Source: Lycium barbarum
Taxonomy: Eukaryota > Streptophyta > Magnoliopsida > Solanales > Solanaceae
NCBI RefSeq assembly: GCF_019175385.1
Contig: NC_083339.1
Span: forward strand, 27,867,637 to 27,931,636
DNA length: 64,000 bases
Direction: 5' to 3'
Both the position numbers and the translations under genes were made by a program. The notes beneath the pieces were generated by a model. That model saw only the letters and a list, made by a program, of their open reading frames with translations. It did not search any database and was not told the origin of the DNA. This document shows positions 28,594-39,300 of this stretch, piece by piece. How positions within the stretch are numbered: position 1 is the first letter of the stretch; each line of letters opens with the position of its first letter.

Positions 28594-29427
28594 TAGTAAG
28601 CACGGAGAAAGGAAGAGTGGTTTGAGTTTGAGCTCTAACTAATGTATTTATAGCACTCACTTCATTTTTTAACTATGCTGAGGTGTCTCTACTTGGGGGG
28701 AGAGGCAAAAATTTGTGAAATTTGTCTGCCTTTTATGCTTTTTCCTGTAACCCCTACCCCCTTCCCTCCACCCCCAACCCCAACAAACTACAACCCATCT
28801 CGCTCAGTTGGTCAGTTCGAAACCAAAATGTACGTATTTTTGGTAAAAGATTTTTTTTTTCTGTTTTTTCTTAAAAATGGATAACAATTAAATTTATAAG
28901 TGATTGATAGGATATGTGATTAGATTAATTCATTACGTGTAACAATAGCAAGCAAATGATAATATATTGATGAATGATAGTAAATAAAACTTAAGAAACC
29001 GAAACTTTAAACTCTGAGAACTGGTCCGGTTTTGGAGATTGCCTCTTTAACCCGAGCCAAACACTAAGAAACTTCCACTGCTCCCTTTTCTGATTACAAG
29101 TGTGATGAATAATGAAAATCTCTCCCTAAAATGAAGGGGATACACCCCTATTTATAGCTACAAATAGACGGACCTTAATACAATCCTAAAAAGGTCTTTC
29201 TACGAAAATCCTAAAATGGATAAGTCGGCGTCCGTACAGGTATTCTGACACCATACTGTTGTCAGCGCACATGGCAGAACGGTCAGGTGACGTGTGGCCT
29301 AGCCAATAACGACCTCGTTCTTCTTCGATCTCGTATCAGATAGCTGTAATATTTACTCCGGTTCTTACCAAATACAAATTGCTTCGATTTTTACCGTATA
29401 CATTTCCTTTATAGAACATGAGTTATA

Positions 29428-29687
29428 TTCTCTTCGTCTCAAAATAAGTGTCACCTTACTAAAAATCATACTCATTAAGAAATTAATAAATATAATGTGG
29501 AGTTTACTAAACTAATCAATTTATTAGATATTTTTTTAGAATTGAGTAATATTAAAGAGGATTACTTCTTTAATGCTAAGAGCGTAGTTATAAATATTTG
29601 TCAATTTGTGTCTTGAATTCTAAGATGACACTTATTTTAAAATATTTTTTTTTTGTTAAGATAACACTTATTTTGAGACGGAAGGAG
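29428..29687. mobile_element. Stowaway MITE
   Basis: The ends are cttcgtctcaaaataagtgt and acttattttgagacggaag, with TA at 29426-29427 and 29688-29689. About 260 bp. Confidence 0.85.
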
Positions 29688-30072
29688 TAATTGGATCATG
29701 ATCAATTAAACTTACGTTTGATGGTATTGTTGTGTTGTAAGTGATACGTCATTGGAAGAGTCGTTTGAGTTGGAGCTGTCGATGTGTTTAAAGCACTCAC
29801 TTCATTTTGAACTATGTTGAGACCTTGAGTCTCCACTTCAGTTGGGGAGTCAGCAACAGATTTTTGTGAAATTTGTCTGCCTATTAATTAAGCTTTTATT
29901 CTTTTTCTTTTCTTCCCTCTCCCTTTCCGTTAACAACCACCCACGCCCAAACCCAACCCCCGCCAAAACTCATCTCTCAAGTTGGTGAGCTCGAAACCAA
30001 AATGATAATCATCCGTCCCAAAATAAGTGACTTTAGCAGAAAAAAAGCGTCTAAAATTCAAGATAAAAAATA

Positions 30073-30338
30073 TTCTCTCTCCATCTCTATTTATATGATG
30101 TCTTTCGGATTTCGAAATTCAAACAAATAATTTTCTAACAGTAATTTTTGCATACGTCTTTTAAATATTTTAAATTGTCAATTATAATAACTTATAAGTA
30201 GTACTTTTTATATAATTTTCAAATATATAAATTTGTTTCAAAAAATTTAAAGATTACATATTCAAATTAATTAAAATAAACAGATTTCACTATCGAAATA
30301 TTAATTGTGCCATATAAATTGTGACAATCGAGGAGGAG
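30073..30338. mobile_element. Stowaway MITE (degenerate)
   Basis: The left end ctctccatctctatttatat and the right end gccatataaattgtgacaat are inverted with mismatches. TA precedes the left end; the right end is less clear. Confidence 0.7.
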
Positions 30339-30424
30339 TGAGGAACATAATTTTGCCTCCCTGTTAAGCCTCTTTTTTTTCCCTATCATCTCCCTCAGTA
30401 GGTAATGAAATCAACCTCTCCACA

Positions 30425-30498
30425 ACCCCCCCCCCCCCCCCCCGCCAAACCCCATCCATCTCTCATGAAATCAACCTCTCCACACCCCCCCCCCCCCC
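30425..30498. repeat. Poly-C tracts in a short direct duplication
   Basis: Two runs of about 14-18 C follow two copies of atgaaatcaacctctccaca. The duplication belongs to the Y module upstream of UPL5. Homopolymer length here may be unreliable. Confidence 0.85.
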
Positions 30499-31169
30499 GC
30501 CCTCCATCTCTCCCTACATGCACAACCTATCTCCCTCAGCTGGTGAGTTCGAAACCAAAATTATGCAGTACATAGTAGTCAAAGAGCTAAATTAATGTGT
30601 ACCAAAAACAAAAACAAAAAAATTATTTCACTTGATCGAAACCAAAAACCCTTTCCCTTCTGATATTAAGCGCTCGGCGTCTCCAATATTTCCCTATCTG
30701 CTTCTTTTATTTAATTATTTTAGTTTATGTTATACAGTACAACTTTAACTATGAAGACGTATCTCAAGAGAAAACAAATCTTTTTTTGATTCGAACACAT
30801 CAAACTTGATTGATACCAACTCCCGCTTGATTTGTTTGTAGTTCTTAATAGCAATTGAAATGTTTGTGGGGTCCATCCCACGTGGTAAAAATTTCAAGTG
30901 CCAAATTTACTTGGCTTATTTTTCTTTCCTTCGAGCCAAAGTTTGGTAAAGATGCGGAGATTAAAAATTGCTCCTGTAGTGTGCTTGGAGGCCAAGACGG
31001 TTTCTTCTAAATTGAGAACTTGCTGCTTATTTGAGACACACCAAACAAAAACAAAAAACAAAAAAAAAAAAAAAAAAGGCATTACAGACAGGGTCTAAGA
31101 AGTAATCCATGACAAAAATTAGAGAGTGTGAGCAATATTATTTAGAGGTAGAAAAATTAAAGAGAGTTA

Positions 31170-31397
31170 CTCATCTCAATTTATGTGATATAATTTGCTA
31201 GACACGGCGTTGAAAAAAGAAAAAAATACTTCTGACACTTGTAATCGTAAACAAGTCATAGATATTTGTGTGAATATAAATCATTTCATTAAGATTAAAT
31301 GGGGAAGTTTTAAATTAAATTATTTCTGAATATAGAAATGTATCATTTTTTTAACAGATTAAAAAGAAAAGTATATCACATATTGGGAGAAAGGAAG
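31170..31397. mobile_element. Stowaway MITE
   Basis: The ends tcatctcaatttatgtgata and tatcacatattgggagaaa are imperfect inverted repeats, with TA at 31168-31169 and 31398-31399. Confidence 0.75.
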
Positions 31398-31399
31398 TA

Positions 31400-32400
31400 T
31401 TTCTTTTAAGTGCCTAATGATCTTCTGAGTATTTTACTCAAGCCCACAAAGTCTAAAATTCATCGCCATAGTGACACTAATTGTTCCTCTAGACCCATGA
31501 TTTTTCCCTTATTTATAAGGTTTCCACGTGACAATTTTGGTGTCATTGCAACTTTTTTTTAGTCTTGTTGATTATCTCATATTTCTGTGTTCCGCTTTTA
31601 TTGCTACTGTATACCGTGAATATTATTCTATGTGCTATTTTTTCAAACAACGTGGAATTAAGAACAAACAAGAGATAGGAATTTAGAATAGATTAAAATA
31701 AAATAAACAATGAACATTTGGAAACAAGCAAACACCCAATTAATTAACAGTTATGAGAAACTAGACTCTAGGATTAACCCTCAAAGGAGAGAATCTTCTT
31801 TAAAGTCATCTTGGTAGTTCTAACACCTACATAAAAATTCATTCTCACAATACTCACATAAGAGTTTCATACATATTCATTAACAAGAAGCTAAAGGAAT
31901 AAAACCTATACGTAATTTTTCATAGTAACTACTTAGGCTATTACAGAAATGATAATTACAGCCTTAATTGAGAGTTGGAAAAATCGACCCATGTGACGGT
32001 GCATAACGATTGGGGTGAAGCCTCCTGGTTGCGCAGAAGAACTTATGGCTTTTGCTCAAAGGTTAATTTAGGATTTGCACCGCTAAAAAGAAAAGGAAAA
32101 AATATCTTAAGTGGGAATTGATCTCTAATCCTCTAGAGAAATAACTCAACATTCAACCAAGTACATCATTTAGTCTTCTTGTAGGATGGGTGTCGACGGT
32201 AAATATTATTTTGATTTTAAAAATATATACATAAAATATCAAATTTTAAAGAGAAACCATGGATTCACGTGCCCTAAATTTAGGCTTTAAATCCGCCCTT
32301 GGCTGGTCTTTCTCAAACACGGTCGCGATAGAGCCCGATTGAGCCTTGCACTGTCTATGTGATCGCGCGTAGTAGTCCGAGATCATAGTGAAGCATTGTA
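31400..32400. other. Intergenic region without a recognised feature
   Basis: I see no supported coding region. Short open frames here have no recognisable motif. Confidence 0.5.
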
Positions 32401-32416
32401 ATGCCCAAATTTCAGC

Positions 32417-32770
32417 CATTTTTTTGTGCGGAGTGCCCTTCAAATGCACTATCTTTAATTTTTGCCCCTTTCGCCTAATACCATGAGGTTTGGGGTTCGA
32501 ACCCCGACTCAATTAAAAAAAACACAATTTTGCAAGGCAGAGTTTTGTAGCAAAGTTAGGCTTGCTCGTGCCAAAGTTAGGCCTTAAGGCAGAGTTTTGC
32601 CTTCAGGTATGAGTTTAGCAGATAAATCTCTGCCTTGCGAATCCAAACTGTATCTTGCGATTTAAAAAAAAAAAAATATTGACTGGGCGGGAGTTTGAAC
32701 CCGAAACCAAGGGGTTCTAACGAAGGGCAAAATTAAAGACCACCAATAAGGGCATTCCTGCGAATTGCCC
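32417..32770. mobile_element. TIR element (MITE) with 9-bp duplication
   Basis: AATTTCAGC flanks it at 32408-32416 and 32771-32779. Both arms carry tgccctt, tctttaatttttgcccc and ttcg-type words in inverse orientation. The interior has repeated aaggcagagttttg blocks. A 9-bp duplication suggests a Mutator-type MITE. Confidence 0.75.
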
Positions 32771-32852
32771 AATTTCAGCTACGTTATATTGCTTCCTTCC
32801 TTGATCTTGGGCTTTTCGTAGTGGCTCACACAGGTGGTTAAATTATTTTAAA

Positions 32853-33975
32853 GGGAAACTTACATAAATGACTACATTTTGGGGTTTTTTAAGGCATAGC
32901 TACACTTTAGTTAATTATATTTCGTAAGTACAGTAGATTGTATTCACACACTACAGTAGATTGTATTCAAAATTCGGATTGTATTTAAAATTCGACTGAG
33001 TCAGATTTCGATGTATTCAACTCAGATGTATTCAACTAAGTTGTATTCAAGTCAAATGTATTCAACTCAACTGTATTCATTTGGAGTTACTTTTACACCG
33101 TATTCACTTTATTATATTTAAAATCGGTTGTATATAAAAAAAATATCATTCAAAATACACCCCCAAACACTGAATTTTGCACTAAAAAAATTAATGAATA
33201 CACTCAAATACTGAATACAAGAAATAAAACTCACTGTATTCATTTGTATACAAAAAGATCTTCGAAATACAAGCAAAAAACACTGTATGTATACAACAAT
33301 ACAGTGTATTTTGCGGTCAGACCTGAAAAATACAATGCATTTTTCGATCAGATCTGAAAAATACAGTGTATTTTCCGATCAAATCTGGACAATATAGTGT
33401 ATTAAAAATACAAAATACACTAAATCCTGCCAGATCTGACTGTTTTCGTCTAGATCTGACACCGACGCCACCAGATCTACGAAAACACCGCTGTCACCTT
33501 CATCGTCACCAACAACCGCCGTTGTATGCTTCATCGTCACCTTCATCTTTGGTGATACAACAATGATGACCGTCATCGTCGTCGTCACCAACAACTCCGC
33601 CACCAGAAAAGAGAGAGAGAGACGGCGACGGGAAAGAGAAAGCCCCCGCCGCCATCGACAAAGACAGCAGGAGTTGACAACGGCAAGGAGAAGGGAACGA
33701 AGGGAGTAGAAGGAGAAGGGAACGAAGAGAGCAATGGTGTGTTATTGTTGGTGGTGGCCAGAGCTCTGACGAACGAGCTCTGGCGGCGGAGAGCAAAGGC
33801 AGTCAAGATAAAAAAAATTATAAATAATAAAAATAAAGTATTCTACTTTAAATATATATATGTAGCTATTAATTGTATTTAACATATTACTCTTAGTTAC
33901 AGGATGTAATTAATCTAAATTATAGCTACTAAATATAATTGCCTATTAGTGTTTGCCAGACCATGTAGATTTCCC
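32853..33975. mobile_element. MULE-type MITE with GGGAAA ends
   Basis: TATTTTAAA occurs at 32844-32852 and 33976-33984, an exact 9-bp duplication. The ends are GGGAAACTTACAT and the complement of atgtagatttccc. The interior has a tgtattcaact repeat block (about 32940-33090), a tacagtgtattttt block (about 33290-33420) and a proline/serine-coding-like C-rich stretch (33480-33800) that may be captured host sequence. No transposase. Confidence 0.85.
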
Positions 33976-34153
33976 TATTTTAAATTGGTGATCGGATTTA
34001 ATTGGGAAAAAAAATGCCACCTAGAGAAATTTAGGTGGGAACATGAAATTTAATGGGTGAGGGATAAATATGGCCTAAAAGTTGGATGACAAGGGCAATT
34101 ATAGCTTATTTTTTAAAGTACATGCGCAAATTTGACCTTTTCCGTATTAAGTA

Positions 34154-34456
34154 CTCTCTTCGTCTCAAATTATTTGTCGTGATTTCTAAAAATAATTATC
34201 TCAAATTATTTTCATTTAAAAATTCATGATAAAACTAATTATTTTTTCCCATTTTACTCTGAGTAATAATTGTCTTTGAAGACTACATAGACCCCTATCA
34301 TGGGGTGATGACACATAAAAAAGATAAATATTCAATGAAGAGATATTATATTTTAAGACATAAATAAGAGTAAACTAATTAAACCTTCCCCAAATTAATG
34401 TTTTCATAAAGGGCGTGTAAAAGATAAACACGACAGATAATTTAAGACCGATGGAG
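34154..34456. mobile_element. Stowaway MITE
   Basis: The ends ctcttcgtctcaaattattt and agataatttaagaccgatgg are inverted, with TA at 34152-34153 and 34457-34458. Confidence 0.8.
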
Positions 34457-34459
34457 TAA

Positions 34460-36329
34460 CTATTTCCATTTGTGAAAAACATTAAATATCAAGATTCATA
34501 TACAGTGAAATAACAAAAACTTTCCTATCATGCCATTTACAGCAAGATTTTTCTTACACCTGATGTTCCAATTGGAATTTCTGGTTTTATGTAGATTTCT
34601 TGAGTTCAGTATTAAGAAGTTGGATTTGACAAGCAGGGCTTTGGAACATAAAAGAGCGCGACTGGGATTGACAAACTGATGACACCACGTCTACAGTAAC
34701 GCCCGGGGATACGAAAATGAGTAGTGGCTCACTTTTGCCATGGAGAATGTGAAAGCCACCAACAGAGAGCATCCATATAAGCTTGCCACTTCAACGAGAT
34801 ATGATATCTACGAAGTACAAATGTGAAGTTACTTCAAATGGTACTGTTGAACTCTTCCACATAATGTGAAGATTAAAGTCACCACAGCGTGAAAAATGAA
34901 AATCTCAAAAAATTCTTGCTTCACTTTTGTTTTACCCAGAGCTTGTTAGCTAAGAATCTTGGAGCCTACAACATCCTCCGTCGCCGAGTCTATTAAGCCT
35001 CGATTATCATGCATGAAGACAATAAAGCTATATTTGAAACGTGCACCGTTTGACTTCAGAATATGCACTCAGCCGTTTTTCAATATTATTGCATGCAGCT
35101 ATTCAGCCGGAAGAAAGCGTAATGAGCAATCTATTGAATCGATAATGCAGCTGAAGGCATTGATAATATATTCAAACATCAAATCAAAGAAATAAAAAAG
35201 CAACAAGCGCACAACTAGAATAGTTGGCTAATGCCTTTAAGCAAATTCTCCAATGAGTGGTTCCGTCATTGTTCTACCCTGCTTTGAGCAAATGGTAAAA
35301 TGGCGTCACTTTTCCACACACGAAATATGACACTCGGTATAACATTGAAGTTGCGAAAAAAAACTGGACACATCCATCATAACTGCACACTATCTGGTAT
35401 TTCATGCACTTGAGACCTCAAGCTCTGATCCTTATGCCTTAAAAACCACGACATGAGAGGATCATGCTATTTACAATGTAAGCCCACGCGCCGAATGGAG
35501 AGAAAAATTGGGTGGCTAAGTGGAGAATGCCCTTAATTGCAACACTACCACCCCTGCACAACTAGGGCAAAACAAGTGAACAAATTGGTCCTCACCCATC
35601 CAGAACAACAAAAATCCAACCGAACAATAGGCGCGAAAAATGGAACTTCAATTATAACGGGGCAGCAGCATGCTCCTAAGTGAGACCTGGACAGTAGAAG
35701 AATACATTAGTTTTGACCTCAGTAAAACTAGGGAGCATACATAGTCTACTAAGACAAAAAGTTACATAGCGAGTTAAAATGAGAGGCCAAATAGGAGTCA
35801 GAAAAACAATGGAATAAAAGTTTCAAAAAATATTTTATGAGTAAGAAAAATATATATTTATGTTATGTTAAAAGAAGAGTAAATTGAGAAAAATGTTAAG
35901 TCAAGTGACAAGCTAATAAAACGTCATAATAGCAAATGAAATAATACTAAGTATGGTAGATTATGTAATAAAGAAAAATGAGGTATTGAAAAGTTATTCG
36001 ATGACTATATGAATCTTTTTCTAATTTCATAAGATTCTATTATTAGGTAGGTTTTATTGGGTAACGAAAAGCGAGTTGGAATTTAATTCAAGCAATATGA
36101 TATAATGCAAGTTAGATCACATAACAAGACTAACATTCTCTAATATCCTCTACGCATCGCACGGGTACTAATACTAGTAAAATTAAAAGAAAATTTTTCT
36201 GTATTCGGGGATCAACGAGAAGGAAGAAACTTAAATAAATCCACAGAGAATGACTCACCTTTCTTACGCCTTGGTGAGATCATTGGCCAACTTAGAGATT
36301 ACATCAAGAATTGACACCCAGTACTTAAC
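34460..36329. other. Intergenic region downstream of the importin gene
   Basis: No coding frame with a recognisable motif. It ends at the importin stop codon, so the part near 36329 should include its 3' untranslated region. A Helitron-like end at about 36150-36177 is listed separately. Confidence 0.45.
36145..36177 (+). mobile_element. Possible Helitron 3' end
   Basis: The sequence cgcatcgcacgggtactaat ends in actag followed by T. Plant Helitrons end in CTRR just after a short GC-rich hairpin and insert before T. The hairpin here is degenerate and no 5' TC end was located, so this is tentative. Confidence 0.3.
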
Positions 36330-39300
36330 TCATGGCATCTTCAATGCTTGTTTTAATTGATTCAGTACTGCAGGGTGCAGTCTACCGATGGCTGCATTAA
36401 AGGATTCCCCGTGAAGAGTTGAACAAGTTTGAAGATTGTCTCTCACTGAGTCCTCCAATGAAATCTGGTTTATTGGGTCCGAGAGTTTCATCTAAAAACA
36501 AAAATCTCACTAAGAGACAAATTCGGTAACAAGCTACATTGCCCTATTCATTATAAGTACTAGCACCAGGGCTTACCTGTCTCCTCCTCAACTCCTTGCT
36601 TGGCACATGAGGCTTGCTAGAGCATACACTGTCACTACTGTGGCTTCACAATTTATAATGCAATGATAGTCCCATCAGTTGTCAAAATCTCAAGAGCCAT
36701 TGAAGTACGAAAAAAAAAAAAAAAAAAAAAGGATGATTATCAGACCATACCTAGACTCTTCTTCACTTAAATCCTCACTTGCACCCAGTATAACACTAGT
36801 ACACACACTGCCCAAAGCATAGAGATTAGATTAGCATAAACAAAATGTACATGCCATATTAGGATAATGATTCAAAACAACAACAACCCAGTGAAATCCC
36901 ACAACGTGGGGTCTGGGGAGGGTAGAGTGTACGCAGACCTTACTCCTACCAAGGTAGGACGGCTGTTTCCGGGTATGATTCAAAACAAAAAAAAAAAAAA
37001 ACAAAAAAAAAAAAAATTCAAAACAAAAACATAAATAAATCTCACGGTTACAAATTCAATCAAATACCTCATAATCTGATCAAGTTTATCAAGTACTTGA
37101 GGCAACCTCAAGGTTAGAATTATAGAGAGGGCCAAACCAATTGTCTTCCTCTGGAAAGAGGTAACATTGTCAACCTGAGAAAATATCAGAAAACAAAAGA
37201 ACCAATAATAACGTAAAACATCAGGTGAGGAAAACCACACAAAGTTGTTATCAGAACCAAGTCCAAAGAAGAATTTCAGGCTAAATTTTCCAAAATCTTT
37301 TATAAAAGGATTGAGAAGATGCAAGACCTCTAAGTGCCAGCAATACGGGCTTAACAACATGAACCCACACTGGAGGAGGATAAATAATTTACAGATACAG
37401 GTCAAAATCATAAGATGTGCTGCTAGTCTGCTACATAGGTAACCACGTATCTTACTTTAACGGAATAACTAACAGCCATGGTTATGGCAGGTATAGACAA
37501 ACTATTTACCATAGAATAGATCTTTTACTCGCTGAAATTTCATCCGTTGGACATTTTGCTGAAACAAGAATACTTGCTCCCTTTTGTTAACCTATATAGT
37601 TTTACTATTTTTTTTTTTTTTGATGACATGGGAACCCGCAGCCGCTACCCTTCGGGTGCGCACAGGGTAAACCCAGCTTCTGTGCAATAGCTCGCAAACC
37701 ACTATAGTTTTACTATGGATGCAGGATTATCAGTTTACTGATGCTGGAATGGCAGTCGCTGGTGCTTGAACTTTAGAAGGCAATATTTCGAATAGGAAGT
37801 GCCAACAATGGATTTACTCCTCCATGAACTTAAAGTTGATGCGCGCAAACTGGGCCGCACACCACGGTTATCCAAAAAAAAAAAAAAAAAAACTGGAGAA
37901 GTTGAAGGTGATTCTGGATGATGAAAAGACTCTCACCCAGAAGGGGCAACAGAAAGGGAGTTGAGGGATCTACTGTCATGTTGGGGTAAAGAAAGACACA
38001 AATCGTTGAAGAAAGTTTCAAGGAAAATCCCAGCCAGGTTACTATGGAAAGAAAGAAATTCTAGGAGTTTTGACGGTAAGCAAGCTTTGTTAGGTGTTAA
38101 AACTGAGATGTCCGTGATTTGCGGGTTGGGCACATATCACGGGTTCGATCCCTACCACAGACAAAAGTCTGTTATTTAACTGGAAAAGGGTAGAGGAGCG
38201 GGCCCATTATCCACTGAGTTATCAACCGTGCGCCTATGACCTCTGGGGGTTTCTTGGTTATCAAAAAGAAATATAATGTCCGTGTATGTTGGCTTTATGG
38301 TGTAAGCTTCAGGAAGTACATGAAGTGCACAATATGGTAGACTTCATTAGCACAGTGTTGTTAAAGGCGAGAGGCGTGGTGTGGCGAGGCTGCAGTGCCT
38401 TTTATGGCTGTGGCGAGCAGCCCTTCAAAAGGCGCGCCAAAGGCGAGAAAGGCGCTAATGGCGCCAAGGCGAGGCGAGCTGCCTTTTTAAAAAATAAAAA
38501 GCAATTAAAAGAAGTGGAGGACTTAAATGAAAATAGCAGCTAGGGTTTTTTTTTGCCTCCTCCTCTCTTCTCCTTCAAGGTTTCAGGTACGTCTCTTTCT
38601 CCTTCTTCTTTTTCTTCAGTTCTTCTTCTTTCTTCTTCTTTCTTCCTCCTGTATTTTCGACTTCTGCTTCTTCTTCTGTTCTTCTTCTTTTTTTCCGGCG
38701 ACAACTGCCCTATTTCCGGACACCTCTGCTTTTTTTTTTCCTTCTTCTATTCTCTTCTTCTTTTTCTGTTTTTTCTCCTCTGTTTTTTCCTCTGTTATTT
38801 TTTTTCTCTGTTTGGACCAGTGAGGCAGTGGTTGTTTTGCTCCTATTTTTTCTGTTCAATAATTGTTTAAATTTTGTTATACAGTTATAAACAGTAGGTT
38901 CAAATTCAATGGAATCGTCGGACACTAGCAAAAAAGACATAGGTTGGAATTATGGTACCAAAGGCCCAACAAAAGATTCAGTCACATGTATCTTTTGTCG
39001 AGGCACCAATGGAATCGTCAGACGCTAGCAAAAAAGACATAGGTTGGAATTATGGTACCAACGGCCCAACAAAAGATTCAGTCACATGTATCTTTTGTCG
39101 AGGCACTTTCAATGGCGGAATTACTCGACACAAACAACATTTGATTGGTGGTTACAAAAATGTAAAAAAAATGTACAATTTGTCCGCCTGAAATTAGGGA
39201 AGAAGTAAAAAAGTATGTTGAAAGTAAACAGTTGTTAAAAACTCAAATGTTGCACCAAGCATCCTTGGCTAATCTCTCTGATGAAGATGATGAAATGATG

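Larger units (their letters stand above)
28425..30570. repeat. Duplicated modules upstream of UPL5
   Basis: Two modules recur upstream of the UPL5 start. Module X (gagtttgagct, then cactcacttcattt, then tttgtgaaatttgtctgcc) appears near 28425-28520, 28600-28740 and 29735-29885. Module Y (a C-rich tract, then ccatctctc, then gagctcgaaaccaaaat) appears near 28745-28830, 29920-30005 and 30420-30565. The copy at 29738-29755 includes gtaagtgatacgtcatt, which matches the region around the UPL5 start codon (28392-28410). These are tandem duplications of the promoter and 5' end of the gene, separated by MITEs. Confidence 0.7.

Noticed and set aside
32246..32512. 88-codon minus-strand frame
   Set aside because: It overlaps a TIR element boundary, lacks any recognisable motif, and similar frames arise often in these repeats.
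33506..33806. Overlapping serine/proline-rich frames on the minus strand
   Set aside because: They lie inside a MULE-type MITE and have no start context or domain; recorded only as possible captured sequence.
34587..35195. Short frames downstream of the importin gene as extra exons
   Set aside because: The importin gene ends with a conserved C terminus and stop at 36330-36332, and no motif connects these frames to it.
38527..38870. Two overlapping phenylalanine/serine-rich frames
   Set aside because: They derive from a long pyrimidine-rich tract between the hAT left end and its transposase start, not from a protein gene.
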